Positions 10,303-22,641 of a stretch of 64,000 nt of DNA are shown one piece after another. The notes under the pieces were generated by a model. That model was not told the origin of the DNA. It saw only the letters and a list, made by a program, of their open reading frames with translations, and did not search any database. How positions within the stretch are numbered: the first letter of the stretch is position 1; each line of letters starts with the position of its first letter. The position numbers and the translations under genes are program-made. The DNA comes from Golubevia sp. BC0850 (taxonomy: Eukaryota; Basidiomycota; Exobasidiomycetes; Golubeviales; Golubeviaceae): the NCBI GenBank assembly GCA_012976225.1, contig JAAVVG010000005.1, forward strand, positions 744,001 through 808,000. Direction: 5' to 3'.

Positions 10303-12677
10303 ATGACCAAATCACTCTCTTCAAGTGACTCGACGCATTCGCCTCCTGTCAAGACCCAGCAAATAGATCCTCATTCCCAAGATACAATAGCACCTCCAAC
10401 ATCAGCAGCGGCTCCAGATGAGAACGCAGTCGAAGAGGCTTTGGCAGAATCAGAAGGAACCGTCGAAACGAATCTCAAGGCGAACATCGAGAACACTCCT
10501 GTACAAGATGATCCAAGGCTATGGAATCCAAAAGTCAAATGGGCAATAGTGGGAGTGCTAAGTTGGGGAGCCCTCATACCGACAAGTGAGTTTTCCCCTT
10601 TCTTCCTTTGGAGGAGAGCCATGCTGATCTTCTCCCGTCTTTCTTTACAGTGAACGCCAATATCTTCTTCCCGGCCATCGCAGATTTGAAAAGAGGTAAT
10701 TGTTGAATCGACAACTTCAATTTGCAGACCGCAAGAATGTACAAGAAAGCGAGCTGAGGCTTTCTCTCCGTCTCTCCGTCTCTCCATCTCTCAGATCTTA
10801 ACGCCTCAGATCAGCTGGTGTCCCTCTCCGTCTCTCTTTACATTCTCTTTCAGGGCTCTTTTCCCCTCTTTTGGTCTCCTCTGTCAGAGGTGATAGGAAG
10901 GAAGAAGTGCTTCCTGGCCGCAAACATTCTTTTTCTTGTTGCTACGGTCGTCACCTCAGTGACTCCCAACATGCCTCTCTTAATAGTCTTTCGAGTGGTG
11001 GCTGCCATGGGAAGTGCTGCCAACCTGAGCATCGCAGCAGGGAGTATAGCAGACATGTACGTGCCTGAACAGAGAGGTAAGTTAAGGCGGTCAAAGTGAA
11101 GGTCGTTCGCAAAAAACTCACCACACCTTTTCTTTCCTCTCTTAGGTCAAGTCATTGGAATTTATTACTCTGCTCCAGTTGTAGGGCCAGCTCTGAGTCC
11201 AATCTTTGGCGGTGCTTTAACGGAGGCTGACGATTGGCGCGCTACTTTTTACTTCATGGCGGCAGCTGGAGGACTGTCTTTAATACTCTACGCTCTCATC
11301 AGAGAACCCTTTCGAACAGAAAGATCTCTCGCTTGGCAAGCAGCAAAGGCTAGAGCATTGGCTAAGGCGGAAGCAACAGAACTGAAGAGTGGTGGAAGTT
11401 TGGAGAAAGGAACACCGTATCAAAATCAAGAACCTTCAAATCCACCTCTGCCGATTCAAGGCTTCAAAAGAACTGCGTCTCATTCTTCTGGACCTTTCGT
11501 GGCTCCCAACTATCACTCTCCTGGAGTCGATACTATCCATCATGTCTCAAGCGCCGATGGTCCCTCCCTTACTTCGAAAGCTCCAGCTCTAGGTGAAACG
11601 ATCTCGCGGAAGTCAAGCAGGAGAGTCAATAAAGTTGTGACGAGTAGTGGCGAGGAGATCAAAGTGAGTTCCTTCCTACCTTGATCGAAAGGTTGTTGGA
11701 AAACTCTGACATCTAAACCTCTCTCACCTTCAACAGTTCAAGCCCAGATTGTCAGACGTTAATCCTTTGTCCTCAGCTGCAGCTGTCCTTCGACAACCTC
11801 ACAATCTAGTGACAGCTCTATTTTCGTCCCTGGTCTTCGGAAGCCAGTACTCGCTGAGCTACACCGCTTCGAGAACCTTCGCAAATCCGCCTTATAACTA
11901 CTCTCCTGTTCTAGTGGGATTGGTGCTACTGGCTCTAGGTGCAGGAGGTGTAGTATGTACTATATTGGATCTTCTTGAGCCAGTATGATCACATTCAGAC
12001 TGACTTGTCCAATGTTCCTATCTTCAGGTAGGAAGTATTCTGGGGGGTAGACATTCAGATACAGCCCTGAGAAAGATTGCTTCTAAGACAGGTCGACCCG
12101 CTGAGCCAGAAGACAGGATCAAGGGGCTGAGGATCTGGCTAGCGATGATCATCGTCCCACCGGGTAAGCTCCCTAAGAAAATAAGGCTGTGAAGTACACC
12201 TAACCCCTAACTTCATTATTTTCTTTTCTGCGAACAGCTTTCATTTCGTACGGCTGGACTGTATACTATCAAACCAACATCGCCGGACCGGTCGTATCGC
12301 TCTTCTTTCTCGGGACCTTTCAATTCTATCTCTACAGCCCCGCCCTCTCCTACCTTGTTGATTCAAACAAAGGGAGATCTAGCGGAGCTGTAGCTGTCAA
12401 TTCCTGCTCGAGAGGCCTACTGGCTTTCGTCGCATCAGAGGTTGCGGGTCCATTGCAAGACGGAGCGAGAGACGGTGCGCTGTACACAGGATGGGCGGTA
12501 CTTCTCATTGTGGCAGAGCTAGCTTTGGTTTTGGTCAGCTTCAAAGGAGGTGATTGGCGGGATGGGGAGTGGAGATGGCCAAGTGTGTGGGAATTGGTGA
12601 CATTCGATAAAGAGAGGGAACATGGGAGTCGTTGGATCAAGAGGAAAAGAGAGGACGGTTCAGAGTCGTTGACGTAA
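10303..12677 (+). CDS. MFS multidrug/H+ antiporter, DHA1 (Qdr/Dtr1-like)
   Basis: Seven exons (10303-10585, 10651-10695, 10795-11076, 11146-11663, 11737-11952, 12028-12163, 12238-12677) join in phase to 639 residues. A polar N-terminus of about 75 residues precedes the first helix (WAIVGVLSWGALIPTMNANI). The loop-2/3 motif is SPLSEVIGRKK, and the motif-C region is SAPVVGPALSPIFGG. Between helices 6 and 7 is a polar cytoplasmic loop of about 150 residues. The last six helices end before KREDGSESLT. The NANIFFPAI start and the central loop fit fungal DHA1 transporters of the Qdr/Dtr1 group, which export drugs, weak acids or polyamines. The substrate cannot be told. The intron before exon 3 carries a CTCTCCGT tandem pyrimidine tract. 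Confidence 0.85.
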
Positions 12678-12836
12678 TTGACATAGATCTTCAACTGAAC
12701 TCGATTCACTCTATAGGCTTGTTCTGTTTGAGAGGCAAAATAAGGGGCCACTCTTTCGTGGCGGGCTCTGTTGCTTCTCTCTCCGCCTCACCCTCATTCA
12801 ACCTCCAACCCCATCGATCCTCTCGAATCGCCCAGA

Positions 12837-14920
12837 ATGCCAGCCCTTCTAGGATGCAGATCTTCTGATGCCTTTGATTCACTTCCAAGAAATCAGAGAG
12901 GAACCTCAGCAGCCATCCATCGACTTCAATCACAACAATCCAAACATTCCTCAGAATTTGGTTCATCCAATACTCCAGACTCAAGCGAACCTTCAAACTC
13001 GAATGGAATTTCTTTCGCTTTACCTACTTCTCCTTCAAGAGGTCCATCAATCCTAACGTCTCCTAGCAGCAAGTCTAGATCTCGAAATAGAACAAAGAGT
13101 AGCGCAGATAGAGATCTCAGCAACCACAACAATGACTCACTCAATGGAATCAGGCATTCAATAGATGGTTCAAGGCCTTCTCTAGTCAAGAAATCAAAAT
13201 CCGTCTCTTCCAACTATTCTCATTCATCCGGCATCGGTAGGAGGAACTCTACTTTAGCTCAGAGAGCTCCTCCAGTCAGCTCTGCTAACTATCCAAATGT
13301 AAGCTCAGATCTAGACCTCATACAGGATAGCCAGTCTTCGTCTAGGAACCACGAAGGGCATGGAAATGGAAGAGAATCAACTAGCTTTGCCAGAGTTGCT
13401 GTGTCAGCTCCAAGCAGTCCAAAGAAGAGCAGCCAGGCAAGGAGGGCTCAATCTCCTAGGATTGGAACTCCAAGCGTGGGTCAGGGTAGAAAGAGGGTGA
13501 TCAGCAAGGAAATGATTGGGAAACCTACAAACTTTCAGGTGAGTAGGATTTATGACTATGAGCGGCGGAGGAAGAGGAACTGGACAAATGACCATTGAGA
13601 GGGGACTCAAACATAGGAGGTTCTCGACTTCGAGATCCATTTGGGCTTCAGATCTTCCAGCGTAGTTGTTGAGCTACTGCTTTTGCTCATTCCCGCTCAT
13701 TTCTGGCGGGAAGGAGGCCTGTTTGAGGAAAGCAGTGTTGGCATTCATTCAATCTCGAACCCCTCTAATCCTTCCCTTCCCCACCCCTATCTTTCTAATA
13801 ATGCTAGCACACTGGTCACATAGGAGCTTCCTCATATCGTACAGCTGTGTTAGATTCAGCAGCTCTACAAGCGCAGCTGTCAGAGGTGGCTGCAGCGCTG
13901 AACTTCGACCTGGACTTGGGTTCTACTTCCACTCCCGCCTCTCCCGCCCCAGGAATCGTCCCACTTCCCAAAGGTCCTCCAGAGTCAATCCCCGAAGACG
14001 GAGACATCTCACCGGTCAGAGAAGCTCCGGCTCCTCCTTCTCGCATCATCGAAGAAGAATTCACACCACCCTCTGTTCGAGCTTCAAGCCCAACACCAAC
14101 TCATCCCTCAGAAGCATCGGTTCGAGCAGTGTCACCTTCACCTTCTCATGCAAGTACAGCCACCTCATCAAGCAGACCTCTTCCAATCCCTCCTCAAGCG
14201 TTTTCACCTCCCACGAGATCAGAGTCTCCTGTTCGCACGCCATCTCGAAAACCAGCTCCTTCAACTTTCGGTCACTCTTTCTCAACTCCATCTCAACAAG
14301 CACCCTCGTCTCTCTCTGCGGCTTCTTCTCCAAGATCTTCAGCGACAAGACAGATCTCTGCTACCTCTGGTGTCAGTGGAGGAGGCGCTAGGAAGCGAAA
14401 GCCCGTCCCAAGAGCTCTGGAATTGGACCCAACCATCAGGTTTGAAGATGGATCAGAATCGATCACTCCACCTATCGATGCTGAAGACGTTCCTTTGAGA
14501 AACTCGGCGGAAGGGCTCCAGAGAAACATCAGCGTGGTCGGAGATCTGCCAAGTGGCCTGGGTGCTAGAGGAGGAAAACGTACTCCGCTATCCAAAGCCA
14601 ATCAATTAGCCAGTGCTTTCTCTCCTCAGGAATCTACCTCAGCTATCAATGGAACTTTGGAGGAATCAATCAACGAAGATCCAACTGGAGACGACGAGAC
14701 TTCTCACTTCGCTAAAGGTCCAAACGGCACGCTTCGTCTAGCGGGAAAGAAGATGGTGGAAGGTCCTGGCGGTAACTACATTTCAGACACTGCCAACGTC
14801 AGATGGAACTCTGCTCTGAAGGAGATCACTATGGCTTTGAAGGACGAAGGAGAAGAAGGCGGTTTGGAAGAGGGGATGAGAAGAGCTGACGAGCTCTTAG
14901 GAAAGCTAGACCAACAGTAA
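12837..14920 (+). CDS. CRIB-domain (Cdc42/Rac-binding) scaffold-like protein
   Basis: Two exons, 12837-13538 and 13808-14920, give about 604 residues. The CRIB motif (residues about 227-240) is created by the splice: exon 1 ends IGKPTNFQ and exon 2, entered at the GCTAG acceptor at 13807, begins HTGHIGASSYR. Together they give I-G-x-P-x-x-F-x-H-x-x-H-I-G, the p21-GTPase-binding consensus. The rest is Ser/Pro-rich and disordered (RSESPVRTPSRKPAP). A short conserved-looking block sits at the C-terminus (LAGKKMVEGPGGNYISD, then an acidic helix). There is no kinase domain, so this is not a PAK; a Gic-like polarity effector is the nearest functional idea. An in-frame ATG at 12771 adds 22 residues. 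Confidence 0.72.
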
Positions 14921-15465
14921 GATACATACCTGTGTGTCACTGTTCCGTTGTTCATTCGATTTCGAAAGTTCTACTGTGCATTCTGTTCTTCCGCGTGCCC
15001 TCCCAGTAAATACAGGCTCTTGCAGGTCAGAGCGGTTTCCCTCTCCTTTCTCCCTTTCTTCCACTCTCTTCCCGCATTCTTTCCCCCCACCTTAATGTCT
15101 CTTCGTATTGTTGTTCTCTATCGCATCCATAGCCATCTCGCGTCCTCTCGATAGCGACCGCTGGCTCTCAGTTCTTTTAACGACCACATCACCCACTTCG
15201 CATTGCTCTCGCCCTTTGTACTGTCTTACCTCGTTTTTTTCTGGCGTTCCACTATCAATTCCATTTTGTTTTGCTTCATCTCATCGCATGCTTCCAGATC
15301 ATCTTGGGACTTGAGATCGACTTATTTTTGGTTCCATGTATCTCTCACGTTTATCCCCAGGCTCGAGGGGATGGCACCATACTAGTTCCCCACCATCACT
15401 TCCTCTCTAACTCCTCTTTCCCTAACTCAACGGAGGATAGAGAAAGGGTTTTTGCCGAAAACAAG
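14921..15465. other. Intergenic region and pyrimidine-rich leader
   Basis: This is strongly C/T-rich sequence with short open frames (14948-15385) of no recognisable content. It is probably the 3' UTR of the CRIB gene and the promoter/leader of the PI4-kinase gene. Confidence 0.4.
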
Positions 15466-18426
15466 ATGCCTCCTCACTCGGCTGAGGAAACAACGCCTTT
15501 GCTCAAGCAGAACTCTAGCGATCTTCAAAAGGATTTGGATTCAAGACTTTCCAAGTGGACCTCGAAGGCGAAAGGGAAGAACAAGAAGAGCAAGGGGAAG
15601 GGGAAGGGAAAGGGGAAGGGGAAAGAAGAACCAAAGATTCTCATCAGTGTCTTTGAGGGATCGAGTCAGGTTCAAGGTCGGCAGGAACAGCCCAATTCGG
15701 TGAGTGGAGGGAAGTGAATGCTGATAGGGGAATTGGGTTCATCACAAGGACTGACTTGTTCGAGGGCTTTTATTTGATCATGATCTACATCAGGAATTCA
15801 AATCGACTCTGGAAATTCGAAAGAGGCCTCCTCCGATAGCTGAGCAAGATCTAGAGAGGTGAGCATATACCTTGCTTGCTGCGACCTACTGCCTTCCCTC
15901 TCTCCTGACCTCTTTCTCCTTCCCTACCCTTCTCAGTCAAGTTCAAGATGTGAAAGCTGCCATAGAAAAGGGCATTCTTCCCAAGATGATCACGACTGGG
16001 TCGAGTGGTTCTTACTTCGCTAGAGTTCAAGACCCTTCAAGTTCCTCAGGATCCACAACTGTTGCTGTCTTCAAGCCCAAGGACGAAGGTAGGTAATTGA
16101 TAATTTCGAGAGACTAATCAGTTCTTGATCTGATTGCAACTCCGTTCTTCTCTACCTCAGAACCATACGGAGAATTGAATCCAAAGCGAGTCTTTCTGAG
16201 GAAGTACTTCTGGTGGGCCTTGGGTCGACCTTGTCTTCTCCCAAACTTTTCTGCTTTCTCAGAAGTTGGAGCTTCGCATCTGGATTCTCAACTCGGTTTG
16301 AACCTTGTTCCAAGAACTAGATTGGTGGAGCTAAGTTCTCCGTCATTCTACTACGAGTACAAGGACAGGATCAAATGGGAAAAGAATGGAGTCAAATTAC
16401 CAGTCAAAGTAGGAAGCTATCAGAATTTCCTTCATGGATATCAAAATGTCTCTACCTTCTTAAGGAACCATCCTTGGCCTTCTAGGCCGAAGAGCTTGAT
16501 GGATCAAGACCTGATCGAGGAAAATCGAAGTCACAAGAAGAGCAGAAAGAAACAGAAAGCACATCTGAGGAAGTGTGGGAATGCTTTGAAACACGTTCTA
16601 CTGTGTAGAGGTGGAGTCGAATTGGATCTGGAAAGGCATGAAGATCAAAGTATCAGAGCTCAAGAAGATCAAGACGAGGAGGAAGAGCTTCAGAATCAAG
16701 AGGCGGCTCGAGACGATGCATTTTCATGGACTCCAGCAAAGATGAAGGAGTTTAGACTGGAATTGGAGAGGCTCGTAGTACTCGATTTCCTGATGAGAAA
16801 TACTGATAGAGGTTTAGATAATTTCATGGTCAAGATTTTGAGCTCGGAAGAACGACTCCAATACGATCCAGACGGCAAAACAACTCTCGTTTTGGCAGCG
16901 ATAGATAACTCTTTATCTTTTCCTCACAAGCAACCTGACGGAATGAGAGATTATCCTTATGGTTGGTTATGGTTTCCAATCGATTTAATTGGAGGAGAGT
17001 TCTCAGAAGAAACCAAGCGTCAATTCTTGCCTTCCCTCTCAAGTGCTCAATGGTGGAACGAGACCGAGAAGGGACTCAAGGAAATCTTCATGAAAGACGA
17101 AGCTTTCCAAGATAAGATGTTCGAGAAGCAAATGATGGTTCTTCGAGGTCAAGGTTGGAATATTGTTCAGTGTTTGAGAAGCGAAGGAGAAGGTGAGCCT
17201 GCGAGAAGATTCGAGTTTGGATGAATGCGCTTCCTTCCCTTTTCGAACTTACCAATCTCTTCTTCTATTCTCCACTTTCAGGACCTCTCGAGCTATGCGC
17301 TAGGCAGAAGATGCTAGTCAGAAGAGAAACGAAGACACTGTCGGAGAAGGAGTTTCAAGACCTTTCTCAGTCGTCCGGAACCATGATTTCACTTCAACCA
17401 AAAGCAGAGCCGATTCTCACTTCTAATCCGTCTTCATCTTCAAACCTGAATGGTGCTCGAACAAGGACTGGGCCGACTTCTGTTCCCACTCGATCAAGAC
17501 CGATCGGCCTCTCGAGTAGGAAAGAAGGGTCAGAAACGACGATCGAAGAAGGAGTAGAAACCTCAAACCTGATTGGAGCTCAACCTCGCTCCCTTCCTGA
17601 ACCAGATTGCTCTCCTTGGCATCAAAATTTAAATCCAACTCACAATCACAATCACATCCAGTCTCACTCCAGAGTGATGAGTGAAGACTACTACTCCAGA
17701 TACGCCAATTCATCCAACCATTCGAAGAAAACCGCTCCAGGTCTACCAAGAAGACCTTCTCTAGGAATCGAAGTGCTGGAAGAAATAGATAGAGCTGCTA
17801 AGAAAGCTAGAAGACCAACTTTAGCCAAGACCTTGACTACTTTCGGCAAGTCGAAAACCGAAATTCCTAGACCCTCGTCCACCAACAAGCGCTCTGTCAG
17901 CGAGACTCTGCTGGATCAAGTTTCGTTGAATTCAGGAGAACCCGAAGATGCTTTAAATACTGGCTCTTCGAGCGGAGTCTTGAACTCTTCAAATGGAATC
18001 CCTTCAATCGAGGCTACTCTGGCCTCTTCTACACCGACTCACGACGAAGAAACAGGTAACGCCTCTCTGATGAATTCTATAGCTTCTTTGCCATCTACTT
18101 CCTCAACTGTCCAGCCAGAAAGCGGGGAAGGAAATGGAATCAGAGGTCGGGGACGAGGTTTTAGCGTCGCCAGCTACGCAAGTTTTGGGACGTTTGGAGC
18201 CGGTAGAAGCAGCAGCGTCGATGATTTGAGCCGTAGTCAACGATCTGAGGCAGAGGGAAAAGAGATTCCGATCAAAGTGATAGTGGAAGTGAGTAGCAGA
18301 ATGCAAATGAGTTTTTGAGAGAACCACTTACCCCCAAAGACTGACGTCTTCTTTCCTCTTTTCTCTTTTCCCTTTTATCAGCGTCTCGAGACTGATTCCA
18401 GTAAAGCTTGGCTGTCCTTCTTCTGA
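15466..18426 (+). CDS. LSB6: Phosphatidylinositol 4-kinase type II
   Basis: Six exons (15466-15699, 15794-15858, 15937-16088, 16161-17192, 17282-18288, 18382-18426) give 844 residues. Type II PI4K signatures are clear. They are the nucleotide loop TTGSSGSYFARV with catalytic Lys in VAVFKPKDEEPYGELNPK, the R-x-C/P segment (WALGRPCLLPNFSAFSEVGA), and VLDFLMRNTDRGLDNFMVK with the catalytic D-x-x-x-x-N. The activation segment includes AAIDNSLSFPHKQPDGMRDYP, and QMMVLRGQGWNIVQ lies at the end of the domain. The enzyme makes PI4P on Golgi, endosome and vacuole membranes. The usual Cys palmitoylation stretch is replaced here by the GRPCLLP segment. Lysine/glycine repeats (KGKGKGKGKGK) near residue 50 and a Ser-rich tail of about 300 residues make it longer than usual. 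Confidence 0.93.
15592..15625 (+). repeat. AAGGGG-type tandem repeat in PI4-kinase exon 1
   Basis: Imperfect six-base units encode alternating Lys-Gly. It is a likely site of length variation and gives a strongly basic stretch before the kinase domain, perhaps for membrane contact. Confidence 0.75.
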
Positions 18427-18888
18427 GAAGATAGTCTTGAACGCAGATAGACGATAGATTGTAAATGTTTCCTTGTTTTGACGTTACTTTTGACGACCCT
18501 GACGCCCTCATCTCTTTAATGGTTTTGCTAGAATCTTTCAGCTTTGATGTACTTCGTTAATGGTTATTTTTTTTTGCTTAATACATACCCAACTACTCAT
18601 CGTTCTAAGCACTATAGGAGCAATGCAAACCGGCTTGGTTTGCCTTTCTCCCTCCTCTTCGCCCAGGAATTTTGTGTTGAGCTTGCACTTGGCTTTCTGA
18701 ACAAATAATGTTACAACAAAACTCAACAATAACACCAACAATTGAAGTTTTGATCGTCCTCTCCCCACTTTGGCTGAATCAACTCGAACGTGCTTATCCT
18801 CCCTCCCCCACCTTCTCTTCTTCTTCTTCGACCACAACCACCCATCGATCTGCTCTGTTCAGATCAGGGTTGTTCTAAACCTGCCCGA
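18427..18888. other. Intergenic region, nothing recognised
   Basis: This holds the 3' end of the PI4-kinase gene and the leader of the kinase gene. A T-run lies at about 18568-18575. The open frame on the minus strand (18538-18837) looks non-coding. Confidence 0.4.
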
Positions 18889-21800
18889 ATGGAAACCTCT
18901 AACATCAGAGTCAGAAACAGCGACCTCAAAGGAAGAACACCTTGGCAATTGCTTACATCCAATTCTAACCCTCAATCTGACTCTCACTCCCATCATCATC
19001 CTCAAGCTCAACTTCAACCCCAGCCAGCAAGGCAAGGCTCTGAAGATTCAGACTACTCAGACTATTCTTCTCCTCCAATCGGTCGCACCCTTTCAGTCTC
19101 TAGCTCAAATCGACCTTACTCTCTCTCTCCGTCAGGCTCTTCCAGCAACAGCACACTCTCAAAAGCATCAGCAAGCCTCGCGCCTACGACTCCTCCAGAC
19201 TCCATCATCGACTCTCCTAACATACTGTTTCAAGGCAATGGTGGAAATGGAATCGGAGGTGGAGGACAGAGCGCTGGAAAGAAAGATCTAGAGGGATGGG
19301 GTGGAGTAGCCGCAGGAATTTACACTGAAAAGGAATTACAAAGAGGTGCTACCTCTAGTGAGTCATCTCAGTCTAGGAGCGGATTCGAACCAGGATCTAT
19401 GGAATCGGCGCTGAAGCTGGGTGGATTAGGTTTGAGGACAAACGACTTTCATCAAGGAATCCTCCAGAGCTCTCCCACTCCTTCCCCTTCCTCCTCTACC
19501 TCCATAAACTCTCCCAACTCCAAGAGCAAGAACGACATATTCGCCTCTTCCTCTCCACGAATATCTCCAGCCCCGAGGATAGCGTCTTCCGGCTTCGCTT
19601 TACCCTCACCCATCTCAGCATCTCCTTCAACTTCAACCAAGAATGGCGCTTTCTTCGGTAGCGGATCTGGCAGTTGGTCCACTTCAAGTCTTAACAGAGT
19701 TTCAAGTCCGACACAAGACCTTCCCTCATCTCCCTCCCTCAATCCCAAGTCCAGCAACCTCTTCAACAACCCGACTCCACCACCTCGTCTACCTCTACCT
19801 TCCAGGAGAAGATCTCAATCATTGACTCCCACTCTCGAACTTCAATCTTCTATCTCGCCAGCTCAATCGCCATCTAACTCTGCCTTCAAATCCAGAGCTG
19901 ACTCCAATCTCGGTCACGTCAAGCAGCGGCCATCTCTGGGTAGACAGACCACTGAGGAGCGGGAGAAAGAAAGAGCTAGAATCAGGAGCAGCAAGGAAGT
20001 CGAGTACAGGCTCAGACCTACCAAGGAGTACTGCTTAGGAGAAGGAAGGCACTGCAACGTCTTCCTAGGAGCTTGGAGGAAAAGTGGGACTCCATACAGG
20101 CTCTGTGCAGTGAAACGCTTACATCCGAATAGAGAGTCGAATCTCTTGGGTTTGGACGAAGCTTTCGCTCTCAGAAGACTGGGAAGTCATCCTCACATCG
20201 TCTCTCTGATAGACATCAAAGACGAGGTGACCATCGGAGACTCCGAATCGTCCTACATGACTGCAGGCTCTTCTTCTCAAAAGAAGCTAGGGAGAGGCTA
20301 CCCTTCGGCGGCACCTCTCAGTGCTGGGCCAGAGCTCATGGCGTTGGCCACTTCGCGATTGTCTACTGGGGAGAGCTCTCGGATGAAGGGGATCACCGCC
20401 CTGAAGGTTCCCATCCCCAGTCACGCCAGATCCGTTAGTAACAGCAATGGAGGCAGAGACGAGCCAACGGAGGAGAATCTACTGGAAGAGCTGGCCAAAC
20501 GATCATCTTCCAAACCTGTGGCTCCGGAAGAGCAGGACGCTGCTTTTAAGCTCTCTCTGGTCAATCATCGAAGATTTGTCAGTCAACCTATCGGAGAAAC
20601 CACTATGAGATCCAAGAGAAGCGAGACTCGATCTCCTCTGACGACGAATGCTTACTCAAGTCAAGAAGGGCCGGAAGTTAGAGTTGCTGACGTTGATCTC
20701 AGGAAGGTGTCAGCAAGCTCAACCGAAACAACAGTTTCCTCTTCCACATCCTCTTCCAGTGGCACCGCTCTGCCCAACAGGACTCAAATCGTCAGTGAAG
20801 CTTTCTCTGTGCCAGCTACTCCATCTCCTTCAGTCTCGCCGCTGCCAACTCCTCAACCTTCTACGACTCCAACTCCAACTGCCGATCCACCTCGCCTGTT
20901 GATCTTATTGGAGCTCCTGCCAATTTCTCTTTCGGACTATGCAAGAAAGAACCCAGTCGACATGCAGCTCTGGATGAAGTTCGCGATCGAACTGTCTTCG
21001 ACTTTGGCTTGGATACATGAGAAAGGCTGTGTTCATGCAGACATCAAGAAGGAGAATATCATGGTGAGTATGGGACAGAGGGCAAAAGTTGGAAGCCAGC
21101 AACTTGGTTGTTTTTACGAGCCGACACTGAACAGATCCTACTCCTTCCGTGCTCACCTTCCACAGCTGACTGAAGACCTCACAACCAAATTAGTCGACTT
21201 CAACTCTGCTTTGTTCCCTAATCCTCTGTCTCCTCCGACCGATGGTCTAGGTAAGTATAACAACATCTGAGCAAGGAGAAACTAATCCTGTTTCATATTG
21301 ACTTTTCCTTCATTCCTTCTTATCTCTACAGGTCTTGGAACGCCAGCTTATGGAGCTCCAGAGCTGACTAGAGCGTTCTCGTCCTCGTCCTCCTCCGCCT
21401 CGACTTTCTCTTACTCGATAGATGTCTGGTCTCTAGGAGCGGTCCTCTACTCTCTAGCCAGTGGGGTCGAACCTTTCTCTCGCGCCAGATCCATGATGGA
21501 TATGATGCACAGGAAGCGAGTCTTCTTCCAAAGCGAGGAAGATGACAGGATCGCCAGAATCAGCGTCGGAAACGGATGGGGAGGAAGCAACCAGGGATCA
21601 GCCAGTACAAGTCGAACTGGAAGTCTTCGAGGTAGGAAGGTTCCAAGGTGGGAGAACAAGGATACCAACTCCAGCAGCAGTCTCAAAGCTCGATACCGAA
21701 GGGAAGGCAGTACTGATAGCTTGGAAAGTGTTGCCTCAAGCATCACGAACATGAACGGCAATTCCCCTTCCAACGAAGCTATCCGTGCTCTACTGAGCGA

Positions 21801-22641
21801 AGACGAATCCGACGACTTCTCAAGCGAGCTAGTTCAAGCTACCGACCTCTTACCTGGCATCAATGTCTCTAATCATCATCGAACTGCTTCTCTAGGGAAA
21901 GCTCATTCTAGATCGACCAATCTGGTAGCCATCTCTTCTAGCACAGCAAATCCAGCTAGTACCTCTACAGACACAAGTCTGGAACTCATCTTCAATCCAT
22001 CTGCCAGACTCGGAACTCCAGCCAGACCAACCCTTCTCAAGAGAAGCACATCGTACAATGACGAAGCCATGGAGGACGTCGCTTCTCAGAATGCAAGCGA
22101 CGCTGCTCTTCAAGCTCAAGTTGCAGCTGCAACTCAAGCTCAAGTCCAGCAGAATTCTCTCACTCCATCTTCGAACCCAAGCTTACAGATCAATGCGGCA
22201 AATCTACCGCCCGTCTCTCCTGGAGGATCGGGCTCTCAGCTTCATAGAGATGTGGCTGCGGCGTTCGCTCAAGCATCTCGAGCTTCTTCCCAAAGCAGAA
22301 ACGCCACGAAACTACATCTCCCCAATCCCTCATCAGAGAGTGGGTCAACCTCATCTATCAATCAACGTAGGCGAGAGAAATCGAGCTCCTCAAGCTCCAC
22401 CTCGTTCCGAGATGAGAAGGAGGACGAAGAGGAAGAAGAGATGCTGTTGGAACAGGAGAAGCAAGATGTCAAGACCTACAGGGATGGAAGTCCAGCTTTG
22501 ATCCTGCCTGGAGGAGGGAGACTACCAGACGAAGCTAGAGATCTGCTGGCTCGCATGCTCGACGTCGACCCTTCAAGGAGACCCTCTGCCAAAGAGGTCT
22601 TCGAAAAGCTGATCAAAATCCAGATCTCCGAACAATTGTGA
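18889..22641 (+). CDS. Large divergent Ser/Thr protein kinase
   Basis: Three exons, 18889-21063, 21166-21250 and 21332-22641, give 1189 residues. The first 375 are Ser/Pro-rich and disordered. The kinase domain starts at about 382 with glycine loop LGEGRHCNVFLGAW and Lys in LCAVKRLHP. After about 220 residues of inserted low-complexity sequence come LLILLELLPISLSDYARK, the catalytic loop CVHADIKKENIM, LVDFNSAL, GTPAYGAPELTRAF and YSIDVWSLGAVLY. A second insert of about 330 residues precedes the last subdomain (LLARMLDVDPSRRPSA). The catalytic loop reads HAD rather than HRD and the Mg site DFN rather than DFG. Lys, catalytic Asp and loop Asn are kept, so activity is plausible but regulation unlike RD kinases. 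The orthologue is not recognised. Intron 1 (102 nt) has no in-frame stop and could be retained. Confidence 0.85.

Noticed and set aside
13666-14391. Long open frame of 241 codons overlapping the CRIB gene
   Set aside because: It overlaps exon 2 of the CRIB gene in another frame, and its Ser/Phe-rich content is what a Ser/Pro-rich gene gives when read out of frame.
10303-14920. Secondary-metabolite cluster built around the MFS transporter
   Set aside because: The neighbours are a CRIB protein, a thioesterase of the APT1 housekeeping type and a PI4-kinase. No biosynthetic enzyme is present.
19452-19769. Minus-strand open frame antisense to the kinase N-terminus
   Set aside because: It arises from the Ser/Pro-rich sense sequence read in reverse (Glu/Gly-rich), and no start context or homology was seen.
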